From positions 10,001-74,000 of the forward strand of contig NZ_CP013021.1 of NCBI RefSeq assembly GCF_001420915.1: a stretch of DNA of 64,000 bases, given 5' to 3'. The translations under genes and the position numbers were made by a program. Origin of the DNA: Agarivorans gilvus (lineage in GTDB: Bacteria > Pseudomonadota > Gammaproteobacteria > Enterobacterales > Celerinatantimonadaceae). Position 1 is the stretch's first letter. The number at the start of each line of letters is the position of its first letter. Shown here one piece after another: positions 18,443-26,677 of this stretch. A model generated the notes under the pieces. The model was not told the DNA's origin. It did not search any database and was given only the letters and a program-made list of their open reading frames with translations.

Positions 18443-20107
18443 TTACGCGGCGACCCACAGTAGTACTGCAATAATTTGTGGCGAGAGGATCCGCAAGCAC
18501 ATCACTAAGGGATAAACGGTGGCGTAGGCTAAGGCCGACGCACCATTGGTGGCGTGAATGGAGTTAGCAAAGGCCAGTGCTGGTGGATCGGTCATCGAGC
18601 CGGCCATTAAACCACATAGGCTTAAATAATTAACTTTGAAAATATAGCGTCCAACAATACCAATCACTAATAAAGGAATTAGAGTGATAAAGGCGCCATA
18701 AAACATCCAGCTAAGTCCGTCTCCATCAAACAAGGTTTCAATAAAATTGGCGCCAGAGTTAATGCCTACCACGGCTAAAAACAACACAATGCCTAATTCG
18801 CGTAGCGCTAAGTTGGCACTGGGGGGCATAAACCAATATAGGCGACCGATGCTACCAATTCGCGCTAAGATAATCGCCACAATTAAGGGGCCGCCAGCTA
18901 GCCCAAGTTTTAATGGGGCGGGTAGGCTTGGAATGGCTAAAGGTAAAGAGCCGAGTAGCACCCCTAAGCCGATACCAATGAAAATGGGTAACATTTGTAC
19001 GTGTTGCAGCTTACTGCGCAGGTTGCCAAGGCTTTTGGCCACTTTGTCGATGTCTTCGCTTGGGCCGACGATGTTGAGAATATCACCAAATTGCAGAATG
19101 GTATCTTTGTTGGCAATAAGCTCTACCCCGGCGCGGTTTAAGCGAGAAACAACCACATCAAAGTTACGTTTTAAATCCAGCTCACTTAGCTTTTTACCTA
19201 ATATGCGCTCTTCTGTAACGACTATTCGTTCACTGCGCAATTGTGTTCCTTTAGTAGAAAGAGATGCGTTAACTTCTTTACCTATAATTAAGGTAGCTTG
19301 CTCCAACTTGATTTTATTGGGGCCAACTAAGTGTAGGTAGTCGCCAAGTTGCATTTGCATATCAGGAGTGGGAACTTTCAATTCGCCGTTGCTTTTAATT
19401 CGAGAGCAGATGACTTCATCGCCAATTAATTTGCTAAGTTCAGCGAAGGCCAGTCCTTTGAGGTTGGGGTTTTCAATAATAACGTTGATATCTTGTAAGC
19501 GCTGTTTCTTCTTCCCCTTCGCGTTATCAAACTTGGTGGCTTCATCATCCACGTTAATACGAAATATAAAACGAATGATCCACATGCTTAGTAAAATACC
19601 AAGAATGCCAAAAGGGTAGGCCATCGCATAACCCAAACCTAGCACCGAGGTTTGGTCAATGCTCATACCCAGCTCTTGTAAGATTTGCTGTCCGGCTGCC
19701 AGCGAGGGCGTATTGGTTACCGCGCCACTATAAATGCCCAAAAACACATTTAGAGGAAGATCGAAAGCGTAATGCAGTACCACGGCGGTGACGCCACCAA
19801 GAAATACGATACCTACGGCCAGCAGGTTAAGTTTCAAACCACTGGCTTTCAGTGAGGCAAAAAAACCAGGACCAACTTGAATACCAATGGTGTAGACGAA
19901 GAGAATAAGCCCAAACTCTTTGATGAAGTGTAAGGCATGAGGGTCGAGGTGCCAGCCAAAGAGTTTGATGAAGTGCCCAATAAACAGGCCTCCAAACAAC
20001 ACGCCTCCAATACCTAAACCAACGCCGCGAATTTTGAGACCACCAAACCATAGCCCGATTACAGCTACTGCTGCTAAGGCTAATATGGATAATGCTACAT
20101 CGCTCAT
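18443..20107 (-). CDS. YidE-type AspT/YidE/YbjL family transporter
   Basis: A 554-residue inner membrane protein, the same size as E. coli YidE. The architecture is clear: five or six N-terminal membrane segments (FGLILFVYTIGIQVGPGFF), two central RCK_C/TrkA-C regulatory domains at about residues 200-375 (GDEVICSRIKSNGEL, LGDYLHLVGP; GDILNIVGPSED), then five or six C-terminal segments with GLMAGSMTDPPALAFAN and GVVTNTPSLAAGQ-like SGAVTNTPSLAAGQQ. The family exchanges organic anions such as aspartate/alanine in AspT; the substrate of this branch is unknown. Confidence 0.9.
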   Translation of the reverse strand: MSDVALSILALAAVAVIGLWFGGLKIRGVGLGIGGVLFGGLFIGHFIKLFGWHLDPHALHFIKEFGLILFVYTIGIQVGPGFFASLKASGLKLNLLAVGIVFLGGVTAVVLHYAFDLPLNVFLGIYSGAVTNTPSLAAGQQILQELGMSIDQTSVLGLGYAMAYPFGILGILLSMWIIRFIFRINVDDEATKFDNAKGKKKQRLQDINVIIENPNLKGLAFAELSKLIGDEVICSRIKSNGELKVPTPDMQMQLGDYLHLVGPNKIKLEQATLIIGKEVNASLSTKGTQLRSERIVVTEERILGKKLSELDLKRNFDVVVSRLNRAGVELIANKDTILQFGDILNIVGPSEDIDKVAKSLGNLRSKLQHVQMLPIFIGIGLGVLLGSLPLAIPSLPAPLKLGLAGGPLIVAIILARIGSIGRLYWFMPPSANLALRELGIVLFLAVVGINSGANFIETLFDGDGLSWMFYGAFITLIPLLVIGIVGRYIFKVNYLSLCGLMAGSMTDPPALAFANSIHATNGASALAYATVYPLVMCLRILSPQIIAVLLWVAA

Positions 20108-20543
20108 AAGAATCCTTTCTATATTGAAAAATGAAGATAATTTAACAAACTAAAACAAGCCTACTACTTTAGTATTACTATACTTTTGATTTGGATTAAC
20201 AAACACTTGGGCTTTATGAAGATGTTTGCAAACTTATGATCTACTAAACAGTTTGTTGCGTAATTATGCCTATTGGCGATTAATGAAAGAGTTTGTTTGG
20301 GGGGTAATTGCTGATTTTTGCAGCAGACCATTGTCGAAAAGTCAGCAATTTGTTTACGCTGTGAGCAATTGGAAAATATCATTAAAAAACTGTTTGACGC
20401 TGACCTGCCAAGTGGGTAGTATTCGCCTCCGTTGAAGGGCACAAGGTTGTCGTTGAACAGTGATGAATAACGTAGCTTGATAGCGTATCATCTCAGCGCA
20501 AATTTGCGCTTGACCAAGTTAGGCTTGGTAATATCAAGAGCAT
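20108..20543 (+). other. Intergenic region upstream of tRNA cluster
   Basis: No convincing gene in 436 bases. Two short overlapping open frames here (20164-20442 minus and 20226-20435 plus) resemble no family and lack good ribosome sites. TAATAT at 20529-20534, ten bases before the first tRNA, is a plausible -10 box of the tRNA promoter; no good -35 hexamer is found at 17 bases (TTGCGC at 20504 is 19 bases away). Confidence 0.45.
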
Positions 20544-20620
<77 letters not shown>

Positions 20621-20665
20621 AATTTTAAGTTTAGTATTTATACTGAACTATTTGACGCTAAAGAT

Positions 20666-20742
20666 GCGCCCTTAGCTCATCTGGATAGAGCAACGGCCTT
20701 CTAAGCCGTAGGTAGTAGGTTCGAGTCCTACAGGGTGCGCCA
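20666..20742 (+). tRNA. tRNA-Arg (TCT)
   Basis: 77 bases with encoded CCA. Acceptor arms GCGCCCT/AGGGTGC (one G-T pair), anticodon loop CTTCTAA giving anticodon TCT, T-arm GGTTCGAGTCC. It resembles E. coli argU rather than the CCG-reading argX found in the enteric cluster. Confidence 0.97.
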
Positions 20743-20773
20743 AATACATGCTCTATGTAGCATAAAAGTTTGT

Positions 20774-20850
20774 GGTGGGTATAGCTCAGTTGGTAGAGCC
20801 CCGGATTGTGATTCCGGTTGTCGTGGGTTCAAATCCCATTACTCACCCCA
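20774..20850 (+). tRNA. tRNA-His (GTG)
   Basis: 77 bases with encoded CCA and the extra 5' G (G-1) that is the identity element for HisRS. Acceptor arms GGTGGGT/ACTCACC, anticodon GTG in GGATTGTGATTCC, T-arm GGGTTCAAATCCC. Confidence 0.97.
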
Positions 20851-20892
20851 TTATTCGACTCCATTGCCCTAGCAATGTAGCGAAAAAAGTTT

Positions 20893-20977
20893 GCGGAAGT
20901 GGCGGAATTGGTAGACGCGCTAGATTTAGGTTCTAGTATCGCAAGGTGTGAGAGTTCAAGTCTCTCCTTCCGCACCA
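20893..20977 (+). tRNA. tRNA-Leu (TAG)
   Basis: 85 bases, class II tRNA with a long variable arm. Acceptor arms GCGGAAG/CTTCCGC, anticodon loop TTTAGGT giving anticodon TAG, T-arm AGTTCAAGTCT, encoded CCA. Confidence 0.97.
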
Positions 20978-21023
20978 TTATTGGTGTAAGCGTGGGTAGC
21001 GCTTTAAAAATACCTCATAGTTT

Positions 21024-21100
<77 letters not shown>

Positions 21101-21104
21101 CTAT

Positions 21105-21138
21105 AAAAAGCCTCGTCAGTAATGACGGGGCTTTTTTT
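21105..21138 (+). terminator. Intrinsic terminator of the tRNA cluster
   Basis: AAAAGCCTCGTCA and TGACGGGGCTTTT pair (with one G-T pair and a short loop), followed by eight Ts. It starts five bases after the last tRNA. Confidence 0.9.
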
Positions 21139-21260
21139 TATTTGCGTGCTTAAGCTAGTTACTGCCGCTTAGCCTGCGGTTTGCAGAGTTGATAACATTC
21201 AATAAGCTAACAGCTAACACTTACTCATTTGTTGCGCGGTGGTGTATTAACGTCAGCGGC

Positions 21261-21712
21261 TTAGGTGTATCTAAGATAACAAGCGTCATCGCTAACATTG
21301 CCGCTAGCATTTCTGTCATAGTTCAAATAGGTGAAGTTGATACCTTGTTCTTCTACTGCAGTGCTGTCGTCTATATTAATGCGCTTGGTAAAGTCAGCAT
21401 TATCTAAATAACGCCATTTTAAGCTTAGCTCTGGGCTATCGAGATTAAACTCCTCAAAAGTACCATTTGGGTCGATGTCTACATCAATAAGTTCTTCGCG
21501 CTCAGGAATAGGGCGAGACACGTAACCGGGTATATAGAACTTTAAGGTTAATAAATCCTTGGCTGCTTTAACGCTGACACTAATTTGCTCGATGCTTTGG
21601 CTTCTCACATCGCTTGAGAGCGCTAACAAATTGGGTGCAGCAGTGACGGCCAGTAAAGCTAAAATGATGATAACAACTGCCAGCTAGACTAATGTAAAAC
21701 CTTGATTTTCAT
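21261..21712 (-). pseudogene. Broken MSHA-like type IV prepilin gene
   Basis: From residue 1 of an open frame at 21629 the sequence reads LALSSDVRSQSIEQ and ends in a CYLRYT cysteine tail like MSHA pilins. The upstream DNA, in the same frame, encodes GFTLV-stop-LAVVIIILALLAVTAAPN, the class-3/MSHA prepilin signature, but the invariant Glu5 is a TAG stop (21684-21686, minus strand). The ATG at 21710-21712 is one base out of frame: adding a base to the T-run 21706-21709 (A-run on the coding strand) gives MKNQGFTLV, a standard short leader. So there are two lesions within 30 bases. One may be a sequencing artefact; the amber codon is less easily explained that way. No msh assembly genes are in the window. 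Confidence 0.75.
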
Positions 21713-22048
21713 CGTTCTTTATTTCAATTTCTTTATGGCCGCGGAGTATAGAATTTTGTGTTTCCGGCCTCGCTTAGATTTTATCAAGCTAGTTCTGAAT
21801 GGGCTGGCTTTTGCCCTCTTTCGCGACAAAATGAAGCATCTAAGTATGCTTAACAGCAAATATTTACTCTATATCGGCGATTATCTGGTGATCAGTCTCG
21901 ACCTTGGCTAAATCCATGGCTATAATGCGGCGTTTTGAAATTATGGGCCCTTAATCAAGGACAGCTGTTTGCTAAGGCAATCCGCTAATTCCCATTGTTT
22001 ACGTAAGTAAATTGTCAGCAGGGTGCTGACTATAGCCGAGGTAATAAA
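21713..22048 (+). other. Intergenic region upstream of tig
   Basis: 336 bases with no supported gene. A 69-codon open frame at 21702-21911 has no family resemblance and overlaps the prepilin relic. The 3' part should hold the tig promoter; I could not choose one with confidence. Confidence 0.4.
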
Positions 22049-23350
22049 ATGCAGGTTTCAGTAGAAACAACTCAGGGCTTGGAGCGTCGTGTTACGATTT
22101 CGATTGACGCTGCACAAATCGAACAGCAAATTGATCAAGCGCTAAAGCAAGAATCACGTCGTGCCCGCATCGACGGTTTTCGCCCTGGTAAAGTGCCAGT
22201 AAGCGTGATTAAAAAGCGTTACGGCGCGGCTATTCGTCAAGATGTGACAGGCCAAGCGATGCAGCGTTCATTCTACGAAGCAATCATTCAAGAGAAATTG
22301 AACCCAGCTGGTGCTCCAGCACTTCAACCTGGTGAAACTAAAGATGGTGAGTTCAGTTTCAGCGCAACTTTTGAAGTTTTCCCTGAAGTAGAAGTAGCTG
22401 GTTTAGACGCTATTGAAGTAGAGAAAAAAGTTGCCACAGTTAGCGATAAAGATGTTGATAACATGATCGACACTTTACGTAAGCAACAAGCTACTTGGAA
22501 AGAAACCAAGGGCATGATCAAAAACGAATTCCGCGTTAACTTAGACTTCTTAGGTAAGATTGACGGTGAAGAGTTTGAAGGCGGCAAAGCAGAAGGTTTT
22601 GACCTAGCTATGGGTGCTGGTCGTATGATCCCTGGTTTTGAAGACGGTATTCTAGGTAAGAAAGCGGGTGAAGAGTTCACCATTGAAGTGAACTTCCCTG
22701 AAGACTACCACGCTGAACACCTAAAAGGTAAAGCTGCTACGTTTGATATTAAAATCAACAAAGTTGAGAAGCCTGAACTTGCTGAAGTAAACGAAGAGTT
22801 TGTAAAACTTTTCGGTATTGAGTCTGGTGAGCTAGACGCGCTTAAAGCTGAAATCCGTAAAAATATGGAGCGTGAGCTAGAGCAAACCTTAAAAGCCGGC
22901 GTTAAAGAACAAGTGCTTGCGGGTTTATTAGAGCAAAACCAAATTGATGTTCCTGCGGCCTTAGTTTCTCAAGAAATTGAGCAACTACGTAAGCAAGCAA
23001 TGCAACGTTTTGGTGAAAATGCTCAAAACGCTCCTGCACTTCCTGATGAATTATTCACCGAGCAAGCAGAGCGTCGTGTACGTACTGGTCTATTACTAGG
23101 TGAGTTAATTAAAGTTAATGAACTTAAAGCTGATGATGAGAAAGTAAATGCACACATTGCTTCTTTTGCTTCAGCTTACGAAGATCCAAGTGAAGTGCTT
23201 GAGTATTACGCTAAAAACGAAGAGTTAATGAATAACGTTCGCAACGTGGTACTTGAAGAGCAAGCGATTGAGTTTGTTCTTGATAAAGCAAAAGTAACTG
23301 AAAAAGAAGTGGCTTTTGATGAAATTATGAACAAGCAAGGGGTAAACTAA
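22049..23350 (+). CDS. tig: Trigger factor
   Basis: Ribosome-associated chaperone and peptidyl-prolyl isomerase. It has 433 residues. The ribosome-binding signature GFRPGKVP is at residues 43-50; an FKBP-type isomerase domain lies at about 155-245 (NLDFLGKIDGEEFEGGKAEGF, GFEDGILGKKAGEE); the C-terminal chaperone arms fill the rest. It precedes clpP and clpX, the usual gammaproteobacterial order, but a strong terminator separates it from clpP. Confidence 0.98.
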   Translation: MQVSVETTQGLERRVTISIDAAQIEQQIDQALKQESRRARIDGFRPGKVPVSVIKKRYGAAIRQDVTGQAMQRSFYEAIIQEKLNPAGAPALQPGETKDGEFSFSATFEVFPEVEVAGLDAIEVEKKVATVSDKDVDNMIDTLRKQQATWKETKGMIKNEFRVNLDFLGKIDGEEFEGGKAEGFDLAMGAGRMIPGFEDGILGKKAGEEFTIEVNFPEDYHAEHLKGKAATFDIKINKVEKPELAEVNEEFVKLFGIESGELDALKAEIRKNMERELEQTLKAGVKEQVLAGLLEQNQIDVPAALVSQEIEQLRKQAMQRFGENAQNAPALPDELFTEQAERRVRTGLLLGELIKVNELKADDEKVNAHIASFASAYEDPSEVLEYYAKNEELMNNVRNVVLEEQAIEFVLDKAKVTEKEVAFDEIMNKQGVN

Positions 23351-23387
23351 GTTCTAATTTGACTTAGCTACCTTTTTCTCGCATATA

Positions 23388-23423
23388 ATGGCTCGTATGT
23401 AACTCATACGAGCCATTTTTTTT
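23388..23423 (+). terminator. 12-bp intrinsic terminator between tig and clpP
   Basis: ATGGCTCGTATG (23388-23399) and CATACGAGCCAT (23405-23416) pair perfectly around a 5-base loop, followed by seven or more Ts. clpP starts 17 bases later, so clpP either has a promoter in this region or depends on read-through. Confidence 0.92.
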
Positions 23424-23439
23424 AAGGAAGAGCGCATCA

Positions 23440-24063
23440 ATGTCTAAAGAAGTAAATCAGTCAGCATTCGATCCCATGGCGGCTTTGGTGCCAATGGTTA
23501 TTGAGCAAACCTCTAAAGGGGAGCGCTCTTATGATATCTACTCTCGCTTGTTAAAAGACCGAGTCATCTTTTTAACTGGCCAAGTTGAAGACCATATGGC
23601 AAACCTAGTGGTTGCTCAGTTGTTGTTTCTTGAGTCAGAAAATCCTGAAAAAGATATTTTCATTTATATTAATTCACCCGGTGGTTCGATTAGTGCCGGC
23701 ATGGCGATTTACGACACCATGCAATTTATTAAGCCACAAATTAGCACTGTTTGTATGGGTATGGCCGCCAGCATGGGAGCCTTCTTATTAGCGGGTGGTG
23801 CTAAAGGCAAGCGTTATTGCTTACCTAATGCAAAGGTGATGATTCACCAACCTCTAGGTGGTTACCAAGGTCAGGCTTCTGATATTGAGATCCATGCAAA
23901 TGAAATAATTAAAACAAAACGTCGTATGAACGAGTTGTTGGCCGAGCATACTGGACAAAGTTTTGATACTATCGCTAGAGACACTGATCGCGATAACTAT
24001 ATGACAGCAGAACAAGCTAAAGAATATGGTATCGTCGACGATATCTTTGCGCGTCGTGCATAA
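23440..24063 (+). CDS. clpP: ATP-dependent Clp protease proteolytic subunit
   Basis: Serine peptidase that forms the tetradecameric chamber fed by ClpX or ClpA. It has 207 residues. The catalytic triad is Ser111 (GMAASMGAFLL), His136 (MIHQPLGG) and Asp185 (DTDRDNYM). A short N-terminal propeptide precedes LVPMVIEQTSKGERSYDIYSRLL. It is followed by clpX after 113 bases. Confidence 0.98.
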   Translation: MSKEVNQSAFDPMAALVPMVIEQTSKGERSYDIYSRLLKDRVIFLTGQVEDHMANLVVAQLLFLESENPEKDIFIYINSPGGSISAGMAIYDTMQFIKPQISTVCMGMAASMGAFLLAGGAKGKRYCLPNAKVMIHQPLGGYQGQASDIEIHANEIIKTKRRMNELLAEHTGQSFDTIARDTDRDNYMTAEQAKEYGIVDDIFARRA

Positions 24064-24176
24064 CACTTTTTATGGCACGGTCTGTACGGATAGAGCATAG
24101 AGAGAATAGCATTCTGGGCAGTTTGTTTTACACTGTAAGAAGAGCTTAAGATTGCTACAAAGTTTGAGGTTAGCGA

Positions 24177-25457
24177 ATGACAGATAAGCGCAAGGGTGAT
24201 GGAGATAACAGTAAGCTGTTGTATTGCTCCTTCTGCGGTAAAAGCCAGCATGAAGTGAGAAAGCTGATTGCCGGTCCCTCCGTCTATATTTGTGACGAAT
24301 GTGTGGAGTTATGTAACGACATCATTCGAGAAGAAATAAAAGAAATATCGCCAAACAAAAAAGAAGGCAATGCCTTACCGGTTCCTAAAGAAATTAGAGA
24401 ACACTTAGACGATTATGTGATTGGCCAAGACCACGCTAAGAAAGTATTGGCGGTAGCGGTATACAATCACTATAAACGTTTACGTAATGGTGATGTTGCT
24501 GACGGTATTGAGTTGGGCAAGAGTAACATTCTGCTAATCGGCCCTACCGGTAGCGGTAAAACTTTACTGGCAGAAACTTTAGCTCGCCTGCTTGATGTGC
24601 CGTTTACCATGGCCGATGCTACCACCCTAACCGAAGCCGGTTATGTGGGTGAAGATGTAGAAAACATCATTCAGAAATTGCTTCAAAAATGTGATTACGA
24701 CGTTGAGAAAGCGCAGCGTGGTATTGTTTACATTGATGAAATCGACAAGATTTCTCGTAAATCTGATAACCCTTCAATTACTCGAGATGTATCGGGTGAA
24801 GGTGTACAGCAGGCCTTATTGAAGCTGATTGAAGGTACCGTTGCCTCGGTTCCTCCTCAAGGTGGCCGTAAGCATCCGCAACAGGAGTTTTTGCAGGTTG
24901 ATACCTCTAAAATCTTGTTCATCTGTGGTGGCGCATTTGCTGGCTTAGATAAGGTGATTGAGCAACGTGCCACAACCGGTACCGGTATCGGTTTTGGTGC
25001 CGAGGTGAAAGGTGAAGCCGATAAGAGTACTTTGAGCGAAACCTTCTCTAAAGTTGAGCCTGAAGACTTGGTTAAGTACGGTTTAATTCCAGAGTTTATT
25101 GGTCGTTTGCCGGTGGTAGCGACGCTAACTGAGCTGGATGAAGACGCACTTATTCAAATTTTGAGTGAGCCTAAAAATGCCCTTACCAAGCAGTATGGAG
25201 CCTTGTTTAAGCTTGAAGATGTTGAGTTAGAGTTCCGTGAAGATGCGCTGCGCGCTATTGCTCATAAGGCGATGGAGCGTAAAACTGGCGCCCGTGGTTT
25301 GCGCTCTATCGTAGAAGCGGTATTGCTCGATACTATGTACGAGTTACCTTCTATCGACAACATCAGTAAAGTGGTGATTGATCAAACCGTCATTCAAGGC
25401 GAAAGTGATCCTATCATGATTTACACTAGCGAAGATAAAGCGGCCAGCGCCGATTAA
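24177..25457 (+). CDS. clpX: ATP-dependent Clp protease ATP-binding subunit ClpX
   Basis: AAA+ unfoldase that delivers substrates to ClpP. It has 426 residues. The N-terminal C4 zinc domain uses Cys17, Cys20, Cys39 and Cys42. Walker A is GPTGSGKT at 122-129, Walker B GIVYIDEIDK; the ClpP-docking IGF loop appears in GTGIGFGAEVK, and the sensor-2 region in MERKTGARGLRS. A terminator follows directly. Confidence 0.98.
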   Translation: MTDKRKGDGDNSKLLYCSFCGKSQHEVRKLIAGPSVYICDECVELCNDIIREEIKEISPNKKEGNALPVPKEIREHLDDYVIGQDHAKKVLAVAVYNHYKRLRNGDVADGIELGKSNILLIGPTGSGKTLLAETLARLLDVPFTMADATTLTEAGYVGEDVENIIQKLLQKCDYDVEKAQRGIVYIDEIDKISRKSDNPSITRDVSGEGVQQALLKLIEGTVASVPPQGGRKHPQQEFLQVDTSKILFICGGAFAGLDKVIEQRATTGTGIGFGAEVKGEADKSTLSETFSKVEPEDLVKYGLIPEFIGRLPVVATLTELDEDALIQILSEPKNALTKQYGALFKLEDVELEFREDALRAIAHKAMERKTGARGLRSIVEAVLLDTMYELPSIDNISKVVIDQTVIQGESDPIMIYTSEDKAASAD

Positions 25458-25477
25458 TTAGTCGCTGGTTTAACGAT

Positions 25478-25506
25478 AAAAAGCCAGTCTTTTGACTGGC
25501 TTTTTT
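25478..25506. terminator. Bidirectional terminator between clpX and mrpG
   Basis: AAAAAGCCAGTC-TTTT-GACTGGCTTTTTT has A and T tracts on the two sides, so it can stop transcription from clpX (plus) and from the mrp operon (minus), which converge here. Confidence 0.9.
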
Positions 25507-25540
25507 GTGTCTGTTCGGCGAACAAAATTAAAACTATTGG

Positions 25541-25909
25541 TTATTCATCGTCTTTAGGGCTTTGATGTTGGTAGGCCCGTTGGCTTAAGACTTGGTTTTG
25601 GGTATTGTCTTTCAGTTTCACTTTATAGTGTAAGCCGGCCTTGGCTAACATGTGAGCGGCGATGGGTGCGGTAATTAGTAAAAACACCGAGATTAATAGC
25701 TCTTTTAAGGTGAGGTGACCTAAGTCGAAGCTGAAGTAAATCATCGAGGCAATTAGGATACAACCCACGCCTAAGGTACTGGCTTTGGTAGGGGCGTGCA
25801 GACGCGTAAAAAAATCAGGAAACTTAGCGAGTCCAATAGAGCCAATCAACATCACAATTGCTCCCAATACCAAAAATAGACTCACTATTAGTTCAACTAA
25901 ACCGGACAT
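25541..25909 (-). CDS. mrpG: Na+/H+ antiporter subunit G
   Basis: A 122-residue subunit of the Mrp (Mnh) Na+/H+ antiporter, with three membrane segments. The LVLGAIVMLIGSIGLAKFPDFFTRLHAPTKASTLGVG region is typical of MrpG/MnhG/PhaG; the C-terminus is polar and acidic. It is the last gene of the operon and follows mrpF after nine bases. Confidence 0.94.
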   Translation of the reverse strand: MSGLVELIVSLFLVLGAIVMLIGSIGLAKFPDFFTRLHAPTKASTLGVGCILIASMIYFSFDLGHLTLKELLISVFLLITAPIAAHMLAKAGLHYKVKLKDNTQNQVLSQRAYQHQSPKDDE

Positions 25910-25918
25910 TATGATTCC

Positions 25919-26188
25919 TTACTCAATTATATCGCCGCGTAATAGGTACTTACAAAAGGCCGCAGTGCTAACAAAACCTAACAGGGCAATCAGTAAGGCG
26001 CTTTCGTAATAGCTCTCAGAGCCCTGATACAGGCCTAATAGAATGATTAAAGCGATACTGTTGATATACATGGTATCCACCGCAATGATTCTGTCAGGCG
26101 CGCTTGGTCCAACAATTAAGCGCCAAGTGTTTAAGGCCAAAGCACAACATAACAAGGCGCTGGCAAATACAATGGCATAACTTAGCAT
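25919..26188 (-). CDS. mrpF: Na+/H+ antiporter subunit F
   Basis: An 89-residue subunit with three membrane helices. The GPSAPDRIIAVDTMYIN loop is the family hallmark. Its start overlaps the end of mrpE by 7 bases. Small membrane subunits E, F and G are needed for assembly and function of the Mrp complex, which exchanges cytoplasmic Na+ for H+. Confidence 0.94.
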   Translation of the reverse strand: MLSYAIVFASALLCCALALNTWRLIVGPSAPDRIIAVDTMYINSIALIILLGLYQGSESYYESALLIALLGFVSTAAFCKYLLRGDIIE

Positions 26189-26658
26189 TGAAAAATCTCC
26201 TTAAGCGGGGCTTCATAACGTTGTTTGATTTGAGTTATCAAGGCTTGTTCATCGTCCATGTGTAGAACATGAACATACAGCCATCGTTTATCATCCGATA
26301 GCTCCACACTGCAGGTACCGGGAGTAAGAGATACACTGCTGGTGAAAATGGTTAGAGGTAGTGGTTCTGTAATGTTGATAGGCACGGCAATAAAGGCCGG
26401 CTTGAGATTACGATTAGGCTGTAAAACCCGTATTGCCACATCAAAGTTCGAGATAATGATGTCGTATAACAGGCGGCTGGTGTAAAGCAGCACTTTTAGT
26501 GGGCTTTTCGCTATAGCTTCTTTTTCAGATAAGGGAGCTACAATCCAAGGAATGACTACCGCCAGTACTGCGCCTAGTAGCATTTGTCCGTGGCTGAAAT
26601 CGTGTAAAATCAACCACACTATCCACAGTAATAAACTGTGGTAGGGGTAGGAAACCAT
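26182..26658 (-). CDS. mrpE: Na+/H+ antiporter subunit E
   Basis: A 158-residue MrpE/MnhE protein with two or three N-terminal membrane segments and a soluble C-terminus. Family sequence includes NRNLKPAFIAVPI, LTIFTSSVSLTPGTCSVELS and LYVHVLHMDDEQ. It lies between mrpD (20 bases upstream) and mrpF. Confidence 0.94.
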   Translation of the reverse strand: MVSYPYHSLLLWIVWLILHDFSHGQMLLGAVLAVVIPWIVAPLSEKEAIAKSPLKVLLYTSRLLYDIIISNFDVAIRVLQPNRNLKPAFIAVPINITEPLPLTIFTSSVSLTPGTCSVELSDDKRWLYVHVLHMDDEQALITQIKQRYEAPLKEIFQC

Positions 26659-26677
26659 TGGAAGCTTCTGGATTTTC

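Noticed and set aside
18747..19340. A 197-codon open frame antisense to the YidE-type gene
   Set aside because: It lies wholly inside a strongly conserved membrane protein gene on the other strand, and its sequence is the kind produced by codon structure there; no motif or ribosome site.
20164..20442. Small protein upstream of the tRNA cluster
   Set aside because: No recognisable family, poor start context, and an overlapping open frame exists on the other strand (20226-20435).
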